Positions 1-8,841 are shown, counted from the first letter of the stretch. The stretch is DNA of 34,619 bases from Lachnospiraceae bacterium UBA1683 (GCA_002320245.1 DCKD01000057.1:1-34619), one strand, 5' to 3'. Program-made: numbers and translations. Notes: generated by a model from the letters alone, not told the origin.

Positions 1-16
1 AGAAATTTCCTCCTAC
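1..16 (-). promoter_or_regulatory. Ribosome binding site of a gene lying off the left edge
   Basis: Read on the minus strand, positions 14 to 9 give AGGAGG followed by an 8-base spacer that ends exactly at the window edge. A start codon for the next leftward gene is therefore expected immediately outside the window. It lies about 35 bases after the murF stop, so the pncB-ddl-murF transcript probably continues into that gene, whose identity cannot be seen. Confidence 0.6.
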
Positions 17-46
17 TCGATTATCCAGAAAGTACAAAAAACCTTA

Positions 47-1420
47 TTATTTCGTATTTTCCAATATATTCACAATCTCCGGGAATTCCATTCCATGGGA
101 TGCTTTTACGAGAATCGTGTCGTGAGGCCTCAGTATGTCCTTCATCTCTGCAAAGAAGTCTGATTTTGCCGGATAGTAATGCACTTCCACAGAAGTGTGT
201 CTGCTGCGTGCTCCGTCTGCGATGTTCTTTGCAAGTGCCCCGATACAGACAAGTACATCAATGCCTGCATCTGCAGCATGTTCGCCGACACTGTAATGCA
301 TCGGAAGTTCATTTTCCCCAAGCTCAAACATATCGCCGAGAATCGCAACAGTCCGTGTCTGTGCCTTTGCAAGGACCTCAACGGAGGCTTTCATGGATGC
401 AGGATTGGCATTGTAGCAGTCGTCAATGATGGCATATTTTTCGGTTTGAATCAGATGATTCCGTCCCGCCAGCGGTACAAGTGCCTCAATTCCGGCTTTG
501 ATTTCGGCGTCAGTCATGTTCAGTGCATAACCGACAGCGATTCCGGCAAGGGCATTATATACCATATGTTCTCCCGGAATGGAGATGTGGGCGGAGAATT
601 GGGATTTTGGTGTGATAAAGGTTGCAGTTGTGCCGCAAAGTCCCATATCCTGTATCTGCCCGGCATGGTAGCTGCAATTCTCATCCAGTCCGAAGTAGAC
701 CGGAAGATTTCCGTTCTTCGGGATAAATGCTGCAAGCTTATCATCGTCTCCGTTGAAAATAATCGTTCCGTCCGGGTTCATGTAATCCAACATTTCTGTT
801 TTTGCTTTCAGAATCCCGTCCCTTGTCTTCAACTGCTCCAGGTGGGCGCAGCCGATATTCGTGATGACGCAGATATCCGGGCGCGCCATTTTTGCGAGGC
901 GTGTCATCTCGCCGAAATCGCTGATTCCCATTTCCAGAACCGCAATCTCATGCTCCTCGCAGATATTGAAGATAGTCAGCGGAAGCCCAATCTCATTGTT
1001 GAAGTTTCCTTCGGTTTTCAGTACATTATATTTCTGTCCGAGTACAGAGGCAATCATTTCTTTTGTACTTGTCTTACCGACGCTGCCGGAGATGCCGACG
1101 ACTTTGATATCGAGCGAGCGGCGGTAATGTTCCGCAATATCCTTCATTGCCTGTTCGCATGAGTCAACCAGAATATAGGAATAGTCTGTATCACCGAGGT
1201 TTTCCTCGGAAACGGCACACAGGGCGCCGGCTTCGATTGTCTTTGGAATAAAGGTATGGCCGTCTGCACGCGCGCCGCGGAGAGCGATAAACAGACTGTC
1301 TTTTTTGACCTTTCGGCTGTCGATGACAACGCTGGAAACTTCCTTTTCCATATTTTCCGCACTGCCGAAATAGGTTCCGCGGCATGCCAGTGCAATTTCA
1401 TTCAATGTCATATTTTTCAT
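47..1420 (-). CDS. murF: UDP-N-acetylmuramoyl-tripeptide--D-alanyl-D-alanine ligase
   Basis: MurF adds the D-Ala-D-Ala dipeptide to UDP-MurNAc-tripeptide in the cytoplasm, the last step of the soluble peptidoglycan precursor. The 457-residue length is normal for the family. The ATP-binding loop GSVGKTSTKE lies at about residues 112-121, followed by the Mur-ligase stretch TEGNFNNEIGLPLT; the C-terminal half has DDCYNANPASM near residue 335, typical of MurF. The N-terminal domain (about 1-100) resembles the usual substrate-binding Mur domain. The start is one base after the ddl stop, and the GGAGG that serves it lies inside the end of ddl, so the two genes are probably translationally coupled. 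An alternative Met at codon 4 is less likely. Its product uses the dipeptide made by the adjacent ddl. Confidence 0.95.
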   Translation of the reverse strand: MKNMTLNEIALACRGTYFGSAENMEKEVSSVVIDSRKVKKDSLFIALRGARADGHTFIPKTIEAGALCAVSEENLGDTDYSYILVDSCEQAMKDIAEHYRRSLDIKVVGISGSVGKTSTKEMIASVLGQKYNVLKTEGNFNNEIGLPLTIFNICEEHEIAVLEMGISDFGEMTRLAKMARPDICVITNIGCAHLEQLKTRDGILKAKTEMLDYMNPDGTIIFNGDDDKLAAFIPKNGNLPVYFGLDENCSYHAGQIQDMGLCGTTATFITPKSQFSAHISIPGEHMVYNALAGIAVGYALNMTDAEIKAGIEALVPLAGRNHLIQTEKYAIIDDCYNANPASMKASVEVLAKAQTRTVAILGDMFELGENELPMHYSVGEHAADAGIDVLVCIGALAKNIADGARSRHTSVEVHYYPAKSDFFAEMKDILRPHDTILVKASHGMEFPEIVNILENTK

Positions 1421-1421
1421 C

Positions 1422-2474
1422 TTAATATCTTGCCTCCAGAGATTTCCGGATAATCAGCTCACACAGATCCCCGTATTCGATTCCGGCAACCTTCGCTTCC
1501 TTTGGCATCAGGCTGGCGGCGGTCATTCCCGGCAGTGTGTTCATTTCCAGACAGTACAGGTTGCCGGACTTATCTAACAGGAAGTCCGCACGGCTGTATA
1601 CGTCAAGTTTCAAAGCGTGGAATGCGCGGACGGTATAGTCCATCATTTTCTGTGTCAGTTCCTTGCTGAGGTCGGCAGGGCATACTTCTTCGGTGGCACC
1701 TGCCTGATATTTGTTTGCATAATCGAAGAATCCGGTTTTCGGGATGATTTCAATTGGCGGAAGTGCCTTGTCATCAATGATGCCGCAGGCAAATTCACGG
1801 CCCTCGATATACTCTTCAATTACCAGTTCGTCTTCATAGCGGAAGGAATTGTCCAGTGCGTTGTTGTATTCCTCCTCCGTGTGGACAATGTATACTCCGA
1901 TGCTGGAACCGCCGGAGCATGGCTTTACGACAACCGGAAGGGAAAGCCCGAGACTTGCCAAATCCTTTTTCTTCTTATTTTTATGGATGCAGACTCCGTT
2001 CGGTGTCGGAATGCCGAATTGCAGGAAGATTTCCTTTGTCACGCCTTTGTGCATGGCAACGGCACAGCCGAGGGAATTTGGTCCGGTGTATTTAATGCCG
2101 AGCAGGTCAAAGGTTGCCTGCAGTTTTCCGTTTTCACCCTCTCCGCCGTGGAGCCCGAGAAAGGTAATGTCTGCCGCGCGGCAGAGCTCAATGACATTTG
2201 GACCGAGGAAACAATCGGACTGGTCCGGACGGGATGCCCTGACCGCTGCAAGATCCGGCTCTTCGGTCTCGATATTTTTCACAATATCAAGCCCGTGGTC
2301 GGGAAGCGTGAATACCTCGTCCAGTTTCTCTTTGTCATACGGAAATCCCATAAATACATCGAGAAGGAATGCATCGTGACCCTTCTCAAGCAGTGTGCGG
2401 CAGATGCCGGCGCTGGAAGAAAGCGATACGTCACGCTCTGTGCTTAAGCCTCCGGCTAATACGATAATTTTCAT
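1422..2474 (-). CDS. ddl: D-alanine--D-alanine ligase
   Basis: This ATP-grasp enzyme joins two D-alanines to make the dipeptide consumed by MurF next door. The 350 residues start with the family's AGGLSTERDVSLSS motif, then carry LHGGEGENGKLQ, the ATP-grasp stretch GGSSIGVYIV, and the C-terminal metal-binding MNTLPGMTAASLMP. In most family members the last motif starts EVNTLPG, so EMNTLPG is a mild variation. An AAAGGAG site lies eight bases before the ATG. It sits 18 bases after pncB and one base before murF in the same leftward operon. A Van-type D-Ala-D-Lac or D-Ala-D-Ser ligase was considered, but there are no vanH, vanX or vanT neighbours and the murF linkage favours an ordinary Ddl. Confidence 0.93.
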   Translation of the reverse strand: MKIIVLAGGLSTERDVSLSSSAGICRTLLEKGHDAFLLDVFMGFPYDKEKLDEVFTLPDHGLDIVKNIETEEPDLAAVRASRPDQSDCFLGPNVIELCRAADITFLGLHGGEGENGKLQATFDLLGIKYTGPNSLGCAVAMHKGVTKEIFLQFGIPTPNGVCIHKNKKKKDLASLGLSLPVVVKPCSGGSSIGVYIVHTEEEYNNALDNSFRYEDELVIEEYIEGREFACGIIDDKALPPIEIIPKTGFFDYANKYQAGATEEVCPADLSKELTQKMMDYTVRAFHALKLDVYSRADFLLDKSGNLYCLEMNTLPGMTAASLMPKEAKVAGIEYGDLCELIIRKSLEARY

Positions 2475-2492
2475 GATTTATACTCCTTTAAC

Positions 2493-3983
2493 TTATAATG
2501 ATGTTGGGGGCAAAGTTGCTTGCTGCGGGGTTTTTGACGTACTCATCTCATCCAGCAGTCTTGTCTTTGTGTCATACAGACGTTTAGACAAATCGACATA
2601 AACTTTATGCGGATTGAACAGACGTTTTGTCTCATCCCACAGCGTCTCTTTTTCTTCTTTGCAGAACTGTGCAATCTCTTTTACGCTTGGTGACTGGTAA
2701 ATGCATTCGCCGTGAATGAAAATCGGTTTCAGAATCTCGCGGACTGTGTAGCTGCCGCCGGGGAGACGCGTCTTTTTCCAAGTTGCTTCCGGGTCGAAGA
2801 GCAGCAGTTCGTTTTCCTCGTCAAACGTTTCATCTGCAAAGCAAATCAAGTCTGCCCGGATTTTACCGGTTTCTTTGTCGTAGATACGGTAAATGGTTTT
2901 ATTGCCGGGATTCGTAATCTTTTCTGTATTTTCAGAAAGTTTGATTTTGGGAATGAATGTTCCGCCTGCATCCTGAATTGCAGCCATCTTGTACACTCCG
3001 CCGAAGGAAGGGCAGTCTTTGGAGGTAATCAGGCTCGTTCCGACACCCCAGGAAGTAATCCGGGCGCCCTGAATTTTCAGGTCGTTAATCAGATATTCGT
3101 CCAAATCATTGGATGCGGCGATGACTGCATCGGTAAAGCCTGCCTCATCGAGCATTTCCCGTGCTTTCTTGGACAGGTATGCCAAATCCCCGCTGTCCAG
3201 ACGGATACCGTAAGACTTCGGATGGATGCCTGCGTCACGCATCTCCCGGAAGACGCGGATTGCGTTCGGCACGCCGGACTTGAGTGTGTCGTAGGTGTCC
3301 ACAAGCAGGGTGCAGGAATTCGGGTATAAGCGGGCATATTCTTTGAATGCGGTATATTCGTCCTTGAAAGCCATAATCCAACTGTGCGCATGGGTACCCA
3401 TGACAGGTACATCGAACATTTGACCGGTAAGTACATTAGAAGTACCGACACATCCGCCGATGATGGCAGCCCTCGCCCCGTAAAGTCCGGCGTCCGGCCC
3501 CTGTGCACGGCGCAGCCCGAATTCCATGATGCCGTCTCCCTGTGCCGCGTAAACGACACGGGATGCCTTTGTGGCAATCAGGCATTGGTGGTTGATAATA
3601 TTTAAAATTGCTGTCTCGACAAGCTGTGCCTCCATAATCGGGGCAACGACTTTCAGCAGAGGCTCCCGTGGAAAAATCACGCTTCCCTCTTCAATGGCGT
3701 AAATATCACCACTGAAATGGAATCCACTCAGATAATGGAGAAAGTCTTCACTGAAAATGCCGAGTCCTCTCAGGTAATCTACATCTTCATAGGAAAAATT
3801 GAGATTTTTTACATATTCTATTACTTGCTCCAGACCGGCCATTATAGAATAGCCGCCATTGTTCGGGTTGGCACGGAAGAACACATCAAAGACAACGGTT
3901 TCATTTTCCTGTGTCTCGAAATAACCCTGCATCATGGTAAGCTCGTACAAGTCGGTCAGCAATGTGAGATTTCGCGTATTCAT
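2493..3983 (-). CDS. pncB: Nicotinate phosphoribosyltransferase
   Basis: This enzyme converts nicotinate and PRPP, with ATP, to nicotinate mononucleotide in the Preiss-Handler route of NAD salvage. The frame is open to 4028, but the family N-terminus (TLLTDLYELTMMQGYFE) and an AAGGAGAG ribosome site both point to the internal ATG at 3983, giving 496 residues. Recognisable blocks include FGLRRAQGPDAGLYGARA, GTSNVLTG and MGTHAHSWIMAF, the last containing the histidine region that is phosphorylated in this family. The IRLDSGDLAYLSKKAR block follows. It is the first visible gene of the leftward operon with ddl and murF. No NAD-related operator was recognised upstream. Confidence 0.93.
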   Translation of the reverse strand: MNTRNLTLLTDLYELTMMQGYFETQENETVVFDVFFRANPNNGGYSIMAGLEQVIEYVKNLNFSYEDVDYLRGLGIFSEDFLHYLSGFHFSGDIYAIEEGSVIFPREPLLKVVAPIMEAQLVETAILNIINHQCLIATKASRVVYAAQGDGIMEFGLRRAQGPDAGLYGARAAIIGGCVGTSNVLTGQMFDVPVMGTHAHSWIMAFKDEYTAFKEYARLYPNSCTLLVDTYDTLKSGVPNAIRVFREMRDAGIHPKSYGIRLDSGDLAYLSKKAREMLDEAGFTDAVIAASNDLDEYLINDLKIQGARITSWGVGTSLITSKDCPSFGGVYKMAAIQDAGGTFIPKIKLSENTEKITNPGNKTIYRIYDKETGKIRADLICFADETFDEENELLLFDPEATWKKTRLPGGSYTVREILKPIFIHGECIYQSPSVKEIAQFCKEEKETLWDETKRLFNPHKVYVDLSKRLYDTKTRLLDEMSTSKTPQQATLPPTSL

Positions 3984-4302
3984 TTTGCTCTCCTTTATTC
4001 TGTACCAGTACTTCAGCTCCAAATACACCCGGCTTTCTATTTTACTGAATTTTCACCTGCCGCGCTGCCATCGGTCAACGCAGCCACCGCTGCGCCTCCT
4101 TTTTCCGCTTTGCATATGAAACATTCATTCTGCGTATGAAACCGGGTTATTTGGAAGATGATGTATTAGTTACTTTTCTTCTTAATATAACACATCTTGG
4201 AAAAAAGTAAAAGACTAGAAAACGGGTTGAATATTCTGCTGAAACATGAGAAAATCAAAATGAACAGGTGGTATGAAAGAAAAGATTCAAGAGGTGTTTC
4301 TT
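3984..4302. promoter_or_regulatory. Divergent promoter region between pncB and pdp
   Basis: This 319-base stretch separates the leftward pncB operon from the rightward deoxyribonucleoside genes and contains no convincing gene. On the minus strand a candidate promoter has TTTACT at 4211-4206, a 16-base spacer and TATATT at 4189-4184, which would give pncB a leader of about 195 bases. No equally good plus-strand promoter was found; TTGAAT near 4225 is a weak candidate. No riboswitch or operator was recognised. The individual promoter assignment is low confidence, but the divergent arrangement is clear. Confidence 0.45.
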
Positions 4303-5607
4303 ATGAGAATGTACGACTTAATCATGAAAAAGAGGAACGGAGGTGTGCTGAGTGCAGAGGAATTGACTTATCTGGTCAATGCATATGTCGCCGGAGATAT
4401 TCCGGATTACCAGATGTCTGCATTTCTGATGGCAGTGTATTTCCGGGGAATGACGGAGGAGGAGACACTGGCGATGACGACTGCGGTGGCACACTCAGGT
4501 GATATGGTAGATTTATCCGGCATTGAGGGAATCAAGGTTGACAAACATTCTACAGGTGGTGTGGGAGACAAGACAACTCTGATTGTAGCGCCGATTGTAG
4601 CCGCCTGCGGTGTCAAGGTGGCGAAAATGTCCGGGCGGGGGCTTGGGCATACGGGAGGGACTGTGGATAAACTGGAATCCATTCCGGGGTACCGGACAAC
4701 ACTCTCAAGGGAAGAATTTTTTCAGGTCGTGAACCAGACCGGGCTGAGCATCATCGGACAGTCGGGCAATCTGACCCCGGCGGATAAAAAATTGTATGCA
4801 CTCCGGGATGTGACGGCAACGGTGGACAGTATTCCGTTAATCGCGGTATCCATTATGAGTAAAAAACTGGCGGCGGGCAGTGATTGTATTTTGCTGGATG
4901 TCAAGACCGGCAGCGGGGCATTCATGAAGACGTTGGAGGATTCTGCCGCTCTGGCAAAAGAGATGGTGGCAATCGGGGAAAATGCCGGGCGCAGGACTGT
5001 TGCATTAATTACGAATATGGACATCCCACTGGGACATAATATTGGAAATAGCCTGGAAGTTATCGAGGCAGTGGAGACATTGAAAGGAAAGGGACCGAAA
5101 GATTTGACCGAAGTCTGTACGGCATTGGCAGCAAATATGCTGTATCTCGCAGGAAAGGGAAGTTTGGAAGAGTGCCAAAGTCGGGTTGAGGGCGTGATTG
5201 CGGACGGCAGTGCGCTGGAGCGGCTGATTGCCATGGCAGAGATGCAGGGCGGGGACAGTTCGGTGCTCCGTGACACAGAGCGGTTCCCAAAATCCCCGTA
5301 TTCTCATGAGGTGCGGGCAGGGAAAACCGGATATATTACGGTGATGGATACGGAAGGATGTGGCATTGCCTCGGCGATGCTCGGCGCCGGGCGGGAGACA
5401 AAGGACAGTCCGATTGATCATTCGGCCGGAATGATCCTGCACAAAAAGACCGGCGATTTCGTGCGGGAAGGCGAAAGCATGGCAACGATGTATGCATCAA
5501 AAGAAGAGCTGTTTGCAGCGGCATCTGCCAGATATGAAGAGGCGGTGACGATTGCGGCGGAGAAGGCAGAGCCGGAACCGCTGATTTACGGACGCGTGAC
5601 GGTCTAG
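4303..5607 (+). CDS. pdp: Pyrimidine-nucleoside phosphorylase
   Basis: This enzyme splits uridine, thymidine or deoxyuridine with phosphate into the base and (deoxy)ribose-1-phosphate, feeding the deoB and deoC enzymes downstream. The family signature SGRGLGHTGGTVDKLESI lies near residues 105-122, and VDKHSTGGVGDKT near 75 is the phosphate- and substrate-binding glycine-rich stretch. The frame opens at 4273, but the usual N-terminus of the family (MRMYDLIMKKRNGG) and a GAGGTG site six bases upstream place the start at 4303, giving 434 residues. Gram-positive enzymes of this type are usually broad in pyrimidine specificity; strict thymidine phosphorylase (deoA) is possible but cannot be separated by eye. 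It heads a three-gene rightward cluster. Confidence 0.93.
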   Translation: MRMYDLIMKKRNGGVLSAEELTYLVNAYVAGDIPDYQMSAFLMAVYFRGMTEEETLAMTTAVAHSGDMVDLSGIEGIKVDKHSTGGVGDKTTLIVAPIVAACGVKVAKMSGRGLGHTGGTVDKLESIPGYRTTLSREEFFQVVNQTGLSIIGQSGNLTPADKKLYALRDVTATVDSIPLIAVSIMSKKLAAGSDCILLDVKTGSGAFMKTLEDSAALAKEMVAIGENAGRRTVALITNMDIPLGHNIGNSLEVIEAVETLKGKGPKDLTEVCTALAANMLYLAGKGSLEECQSRVEGVIADGSALERLIAMAEMQGGDSSVLRDTERFPKSPYSHEVRAGKTGYITVMDTEGCGIASAMLGAGRETKDSPIDHSAGMILHKKTGDFVREGESMATMYASKEELFAAASARYEEAVTIAAEKAEPEPLIYGRVTV

Positions 5608-5692
5608 TATACTGGTATAAGGCACAGCCTGGCGGAGCAAAGTGCCGGGTGTGGATTGGATAGCAGATAAAAAAAGAAAAGAGGAATATGAA

Positions 5693-6361
5693 ATGACAAA
5701 TCAGGAAATGTTACAGCATGTAGACCACACACAATTGAAGGCATTTGCGACGTGGGAAGATATTCAGAAACTGTGTGAGGAGGCAATGGAATACAATACG
5801 GCATCGGTCTGTATTCCGCCGTGTTACATCAAACGGGTGCATGATATGTATGGCGGGAGAATCAATATCTGTACAGTTGTCGGATTCCCGCTTGGTTACA
5901 GCGTGACCGAATCAAAGATTGTGGAGACGGAGCTTGCACTGAAAGACGGGGCAAATGAAATTGATATGGTCGTAAATATTTCCGATGTGAAAAACGGGGA
6001 TTACGAGGCTGTGGAAAATGAAATTGCTGCATTAAAGAAAGTGGTTGGAGATAAGGTCCTGAAAGTTATCATTGAAACCTGCTACCTGACAGAAGAAGAA
6101 AAGATTGCCATGTGCAGGGCAGTGACTGAAGCAGGCGCAGATTACATTAAGACATCCACAGGATTTGGAACCGCAGGGGCAACATTAGAAGACATCAGGT
6201 TATTTAAAGAATATATCGGACCGAACGTGAAGATAAAGGCGGCGGGTGGTGTCAGGACAGCGGAGGATTTGGAGAATTTCTTAAAAGAGGGATGTGACCG
6301 GATTGGAACAAGTTCCGCAATTTCCATTGTATGCGGCAAAGATTCCAACATGGGATATTAG
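5693..6361 (+). CDS. deoC: Deoxyribose-phosphate aldolase
   Basis: DeoC cleaves 2-deoxyribose-5-phosphate to glyceraldehyde-3-phosphate and acetaldehyde, the exit of deoxyribonucleoside catabolism into glycolysis. The 222-residue protein has the Schiff-base lysine motif GADYIKTSTGFGTAGAT, the second active lysine in VKIKAAGGVRT, and the catalytic aspartate region NEIDMVVNISDVKNGDY. HVDHTQLKAFAT at the N-terminus is typical. The frame opens earlier, at 5642, but the ATG at 5693 has GAGGAA at a suitable distance and fits the family start. It lies 85 bases after pdp. The gap before the next gene, deoB, is filled by a repeat-like element with inverted ends. Confidence 0.95.
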   Translation: MTNQEMLQHVDHTQLKAFATWEDIQKLCEEAMEYNTASVCIPPCYIKRVHDMYGGRINICTVVGFPLGYSVTESKIVETELALKDGANEIDMVVNISDVKNGDYEAVENEIAALKKVVGDKVLKVIIETCYLTEEEKIAMCRAVTEAGADYIKTSTGFGTAGATLEDIRLFKEYIGPNVKIKAAGGVRTAEDLENFLKEGCDRIGTSSAISIVCGKDSNMGY

Positions 6362-6420
6362 ATAGCCTACTGTCGGCTTGCCGTGGGGCTTTGGCTTTTT
6401 CATTGGGACGCGGTGTGAAA

Positions 6421-6605
6421 GTAACTATTCAGGATGTTCAGAACGCAGACCACAGACCTGCCTGCTTTGCAGGCTGTTCGCTGCTACGCAGCTTCTGTCT
6501 GAGGTTTCATGGGTGTTCTGCCCATTCCAAAATGCCAATGCAGCTCTATGCAAGTAAACTTGCACCGGTCTGCCTTTGCATTTTGCTGCTGTTCTGAACT
6601 GTTAC
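6421..6605. repeat. Structured intergenic element with GTAAC/GTTAC inverted ends (copy 1, about 185 bp)
   Basis: The stretch between deoC and deoB begins GTAACTATTCAG and ends CTGAACTGTTAC, an inverted repeat with two mismatches. Inside are several smaller palindromes: GCCTGC-TTT-GCAGGC, GCTGC-TAC-GCAGC and GCAAGT-AA-ACTTGC. A longer imperfect stem joins CCAAAATGCCAATGCAG near 6527 with CTGCCTTTGCATTTTG near 6570. The same end sequence recurs at 8626-8768 and 19199-19229, which suggests a MITE-like or REP-like family. No open reading frame in it looks real. It ends about ten bases before the deoB ribosome site, so it should be transcribed with the deo cluster. Confidence 0.6.
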
Positions 6606-6624
6606 CAAAAAAAGAAGGAAATGA

Positions 6625-7818
6625 ATGATGCAGAAATATAAACGAATATTTACAATTGTACTGGATTCGCTTGGAATCGGAAATGCAAAAGATGCGAAAG
6701 CATTTGATGACGAAGGAGCGGATACACTGGGACATATCTCTGAGACTGTGGAACATCTGGATATTCCGAACCTGAGAAAACTTGGTATGGCGAATCTTCA
6801 CGTACTCAGACAGGTGCCGCCGGCAGAGCATCCGCTTGGATACCGGATGAGGATGAATGAGGAGAGCAACGGGAAAGATACGATGACCGGACATTGGGAA
6901 ATGATGGGAATCCGGACAGAAAAACCGTTTGTGACATTTACCGAACATGGATTCCCGCCGGAGCTGATTGCAGAGCTGGAGCAGAGAACCGGGCATAAAG
7001 TGATAGGGAATAAGAGTGCAAGCGGGACCGAAATCATCGAGGAGCTGGGCGAGGAAGAAATCGCGACAGGGAATATGATTGTGTATACGTCGGCGGATTC
7101 CGTGCTGCAGATTTGCGGAAATGAGGAAACGTTTGGTTTGGAGGAGCTCTACCGCTGCTGTGAGATTGCACGGGATATTACAATGCGTGATGAGTGGCGT
7201 GTAGGCCGTGTTATTGCCAGACCATATGTCGGAAGGAAAAAGGGCGGGTTCAGGCGGACCAGCAACCGTCACGATTACGCACTTAAGCCAACCGGGAGAA
7301 CCGCGCTTAATGTGCTAAAGGATGCAGGGCTTGACGTTATATCCGTGGGGAAAATATTTGATATTTTTGATGGGGAAGGGCTGACGGAATCCAATAAGTC
7401 CAAAAGCTCTGTCCATGGGATGGAGCAGACGATTGAAATTGCCAACCGGGATTTTGAAGGGTTATGCTTCACAAATCTGGTAGATTTTGACGCGCTGTGG
7501 GGACACCGCAGGAATCCGGGAGGGTATGCGGAGGAAATCGAGAAGTTCGATGTGAAACTCGGTGTGCTTCTCCAGATGCTGAAAGAAGATGATTTGCTGA
7601 TACTGACAGCCGACCACGGGAATGACCCGACCTACAAGGGGACCGACCACACAAGGGAGCAGGTGCCGTTTCTTGCATATTCGCCATCCATGAAAGCGGG
7701 CGGCAGGCTGCCGGAGGCAGAGACATTCGGAGATATCGGGGCAACCATCGTGGAGAACTTCGGGCTGAGGATGCCGGAAGGAACGATAGGAAAGTCTGTC
7801 TTAGAGAAACTGGTCTGA
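6625..7818 (+). CDS. deoB: Phosphopentomutase
   Basis: DeoB interconverts (deoxy)ribose-1-phosphate and -5-phosphate, linking the phosphorylase to the aldolase. The 397-residue length and the alkaline-phosphatase-superfamily metal motifs fit well: TIVLDSLGIGNAKDA at the N-terminus, KDTMTGHWEMMG with the active threonine near residue 91, and TADHGNDPTYKGTDHTRE near the C-terminus. Two adjacent ATG codons (6625 and 6628) follow an AAGGA site; either could be used. With pdp and deoC it makes a complete route from pyrimidine deoxynucleosides to glycolytic intermediates; no cytidine deaminase or nucleoside transporter is visible nearby. The gene ends just before a bidirectional terminator. Confidence 0.96.
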   Translation: MMQKYKRIFTIVLDSLGIGNAKDAKAFDDEGADTLGHISETVEHLDIPNLRKLGMANLHVLRQVPPAEHPLGYRMRMNEESNGKDTMTGHWEMMGIRTEKPFVTFTEHGFPPELIAELEQRTGHKVIGNKSASGTEIIEELGEEEIATGNMIVYTSADSVLQICGNEETFGLEELYRCCEIARDITMRDEWRVGRVIARPYVGRKKGGFRRTSNRHDYALKPTGRTALNVLKDAGLDVISVGKIFDIFDGEGLTESNKSKSSVHGMEQTIEIANRDFEGLCFTNLVDFDALWGHRRNPGGYAEEIEKFDVKLGVLLQMLKEDDLLILTADHGNDPTYKGTDHTREQVPFLAYSPSMKAGGRLPEAETFGDIGATIVENFGLRMPEGTIGKSVLEKLV

Positions 7819-7828
7819 CAAGAAAGAA

Positions 7829-7866
7829 AAATCCGGAGCGGTTTATACCAGCTCCGAATTTTTTTT
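7829..7866. terminator. Bidirectional terminator between deoB and the acyltransferase
   Basis: CGGAGC at 7834-7839 pairs with GCTCCG at 7851-7856, with an inner GG/CC pair. On the plus strand a run of eight T follows; on the minus strand the hairpin is followed by TTTTTCTTTCTT. The right arm overlaps the last codons and stop of the leftward acyltransferase gene, so one hairpin serves both converging transcripts. Confidence 0.85.
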
Positions 7867-8577
7867 GATTGTTTCCAGCATAATATTGTGTATATATTCG
7901 CCGATATGTTTTTTTGTATCCGCATCTAGATCTTTTGGATAAATCGGTTTGCCATATTCGATAACAACATGAGTTTTCTTAATCCATGGAAAATGATTTT
8001 CAAAAATCTCCGAAGTGTTGTTCATGGAAATCGGTACAATGGCGCAGCCTGTCTTTGTGGCAATCCGAAAAGCGCCATCCTTAAACGGCAGCATACTAAG
8101 TTCCTCTCCCTTGTTTCGTGTGCCTTCCGGAAAGATACAGATGGAGATTCCGTTTTTGACATATTCGATTGCCTTCAAAATAGTTTTCAGACCTTCTTTT
8201 GCATTTTCGCGGTCGAGGAACAGACAGTAAAGATACCTCATCCATGTGGAAAGCAGAGGTATCTTTTCCATTTCTTTTTTTGCAACATATCCGGTCAGCC
8301 GCCTGCAGCGGGTGTATGTCAGCAGAATATCAAAAAAACTGCGGTGGTTTCCGACAAACATCACCGCCTCGTCCGGTACGTTTTCCTCGCCGATGACAGT
8401 GACGGAAACACCTGTAATTTTCAGGATGACATGGAATCCCCACTGGACAATCCGCAGAGAACTGTAATCTCTTTTTTCACGGTTTACCTTTCCAATCAGC
8501 CACTCTACAAAAAATACCGGAATAGACAGAATTAAATACAGTATAAGAAATACAACGACACCTATAAAACGAATCAT
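7843..8577 (-). CDS. plsC: 1-acyl-sn-glycerol-3-phosphate acyltransferase (PlsC family)
   Basis: This membrane-associated enzyme should transfer an acyl chain to lysophosphatidic acid in phospholipid synthesis. The protein (244 residues from the chosen start) has an N-terminal hydrophobic segment at about residues 3-22, the catalytic HX4D motif in NHRSFFDI, and the glycerol-phosphate-binding motif FPEGTRNKGEE. The frame is open to 8643, but the ATG at 8577 follows AGAGAGGGG and begins directly before the membrane segment, which is usual for the family. It is a single leftward gene between two convergent or divergent neighbours. Exact acyl acceptor and donor cannot be told from sequence. Confidence 0.88.
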   Translation of the reverse strand: MIRFIGVVVFLILYLILSIPVFFVEWLIGKVNREKRDYSSLRIVQWGFHVILKITGVSVTVIGEENVPDEAVMFVGNHRSFFDILLTYTRCRRLTGYVAKKEMEKIPLLSTWMRYLYCLFLDRENAKEGLKTILKAIEYVKNGISICIFPEGTRNKGEELSMLPFKDGAFRIATKTGCAIVPISMNNTSEIFENHFPWIKKTHVVIEYGKPIYPKDLDADTKKHIGEYIHNIMLETIKKNSELV

Positions 8578-8625
8578 GGAAATCCCCTCTCTTTTGCAAT
8601 GAACTAAAATAGTAATGAAATAGTT

Positions 8626-8768
8626 GTAACTGTTCAGAGCCATCTCAAAATCCTGCGGATTTTTCGATGTGGCGTATCCGCCATATGCATCTGCAGCGAT
8701 TTATGCTTATGTATGCAGGCATCCAACACATAAAACCGTTGCAGATGCGCATGGATCTGAACAATTAC
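8626..8768. repeat. Structured intergenic element with GTAAC/GTTAC-type inverted ends (copy 2, about 143 bp)
   Basis: The left end GTAACTGTTCAGAGCCAT and the reverse complement of the right end GTAATTGTTCAGATCCAT agree at 16 of 18 positions. Inside, CATCTGCAGCG near 8687 pairs imperfectly with CGTTGCAGATG near 8738. It lies just upstream of the plsC start, between that gene and the rightward sipL cluster, and shares its end sequence with the elements at 6421-6605 and 19199-19229. The internal sequence is not obviously shared with copy 1. No coding potential is seen in it. Confidence 0.6.
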
Positions 8769-8841
8769 ATATGAAGTATACTAGATGTCGGGGTAAAACT
8801 CAATGTATAAATTGATATTCCTGTTAATAAGATAATAGAGA

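Noticed and set aside
179..1162. A 327-codon open frame on the plus strand opposite murF
   Set aside because: It lies wholly antisense to a clear murF with all family motifs, has no ribosome site of note and a Cys/His/Phe-rich composition typical of antisense frames.
1422..2474. Ddl as a vancomycin-resistance-type ligase
   Set aside because: There is no vanH, vanX, vanT or vanY nearby, and the gene is embedded with murF.
6395..6425. Possible third copy of the ispE/dnaE leader repeat (GGGACGCGGTGTGAAAGTAACT)
   Set aside because: Only a short stretch is similar, and the GGAAA/TTTTCC arms are missing.
6484..7272. A 262-codon open frame on the minus strand opposite deoB and the repeat element
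   Set aside because: It mixes antisense deoB with intergenic repeat sequence and shows no family features.
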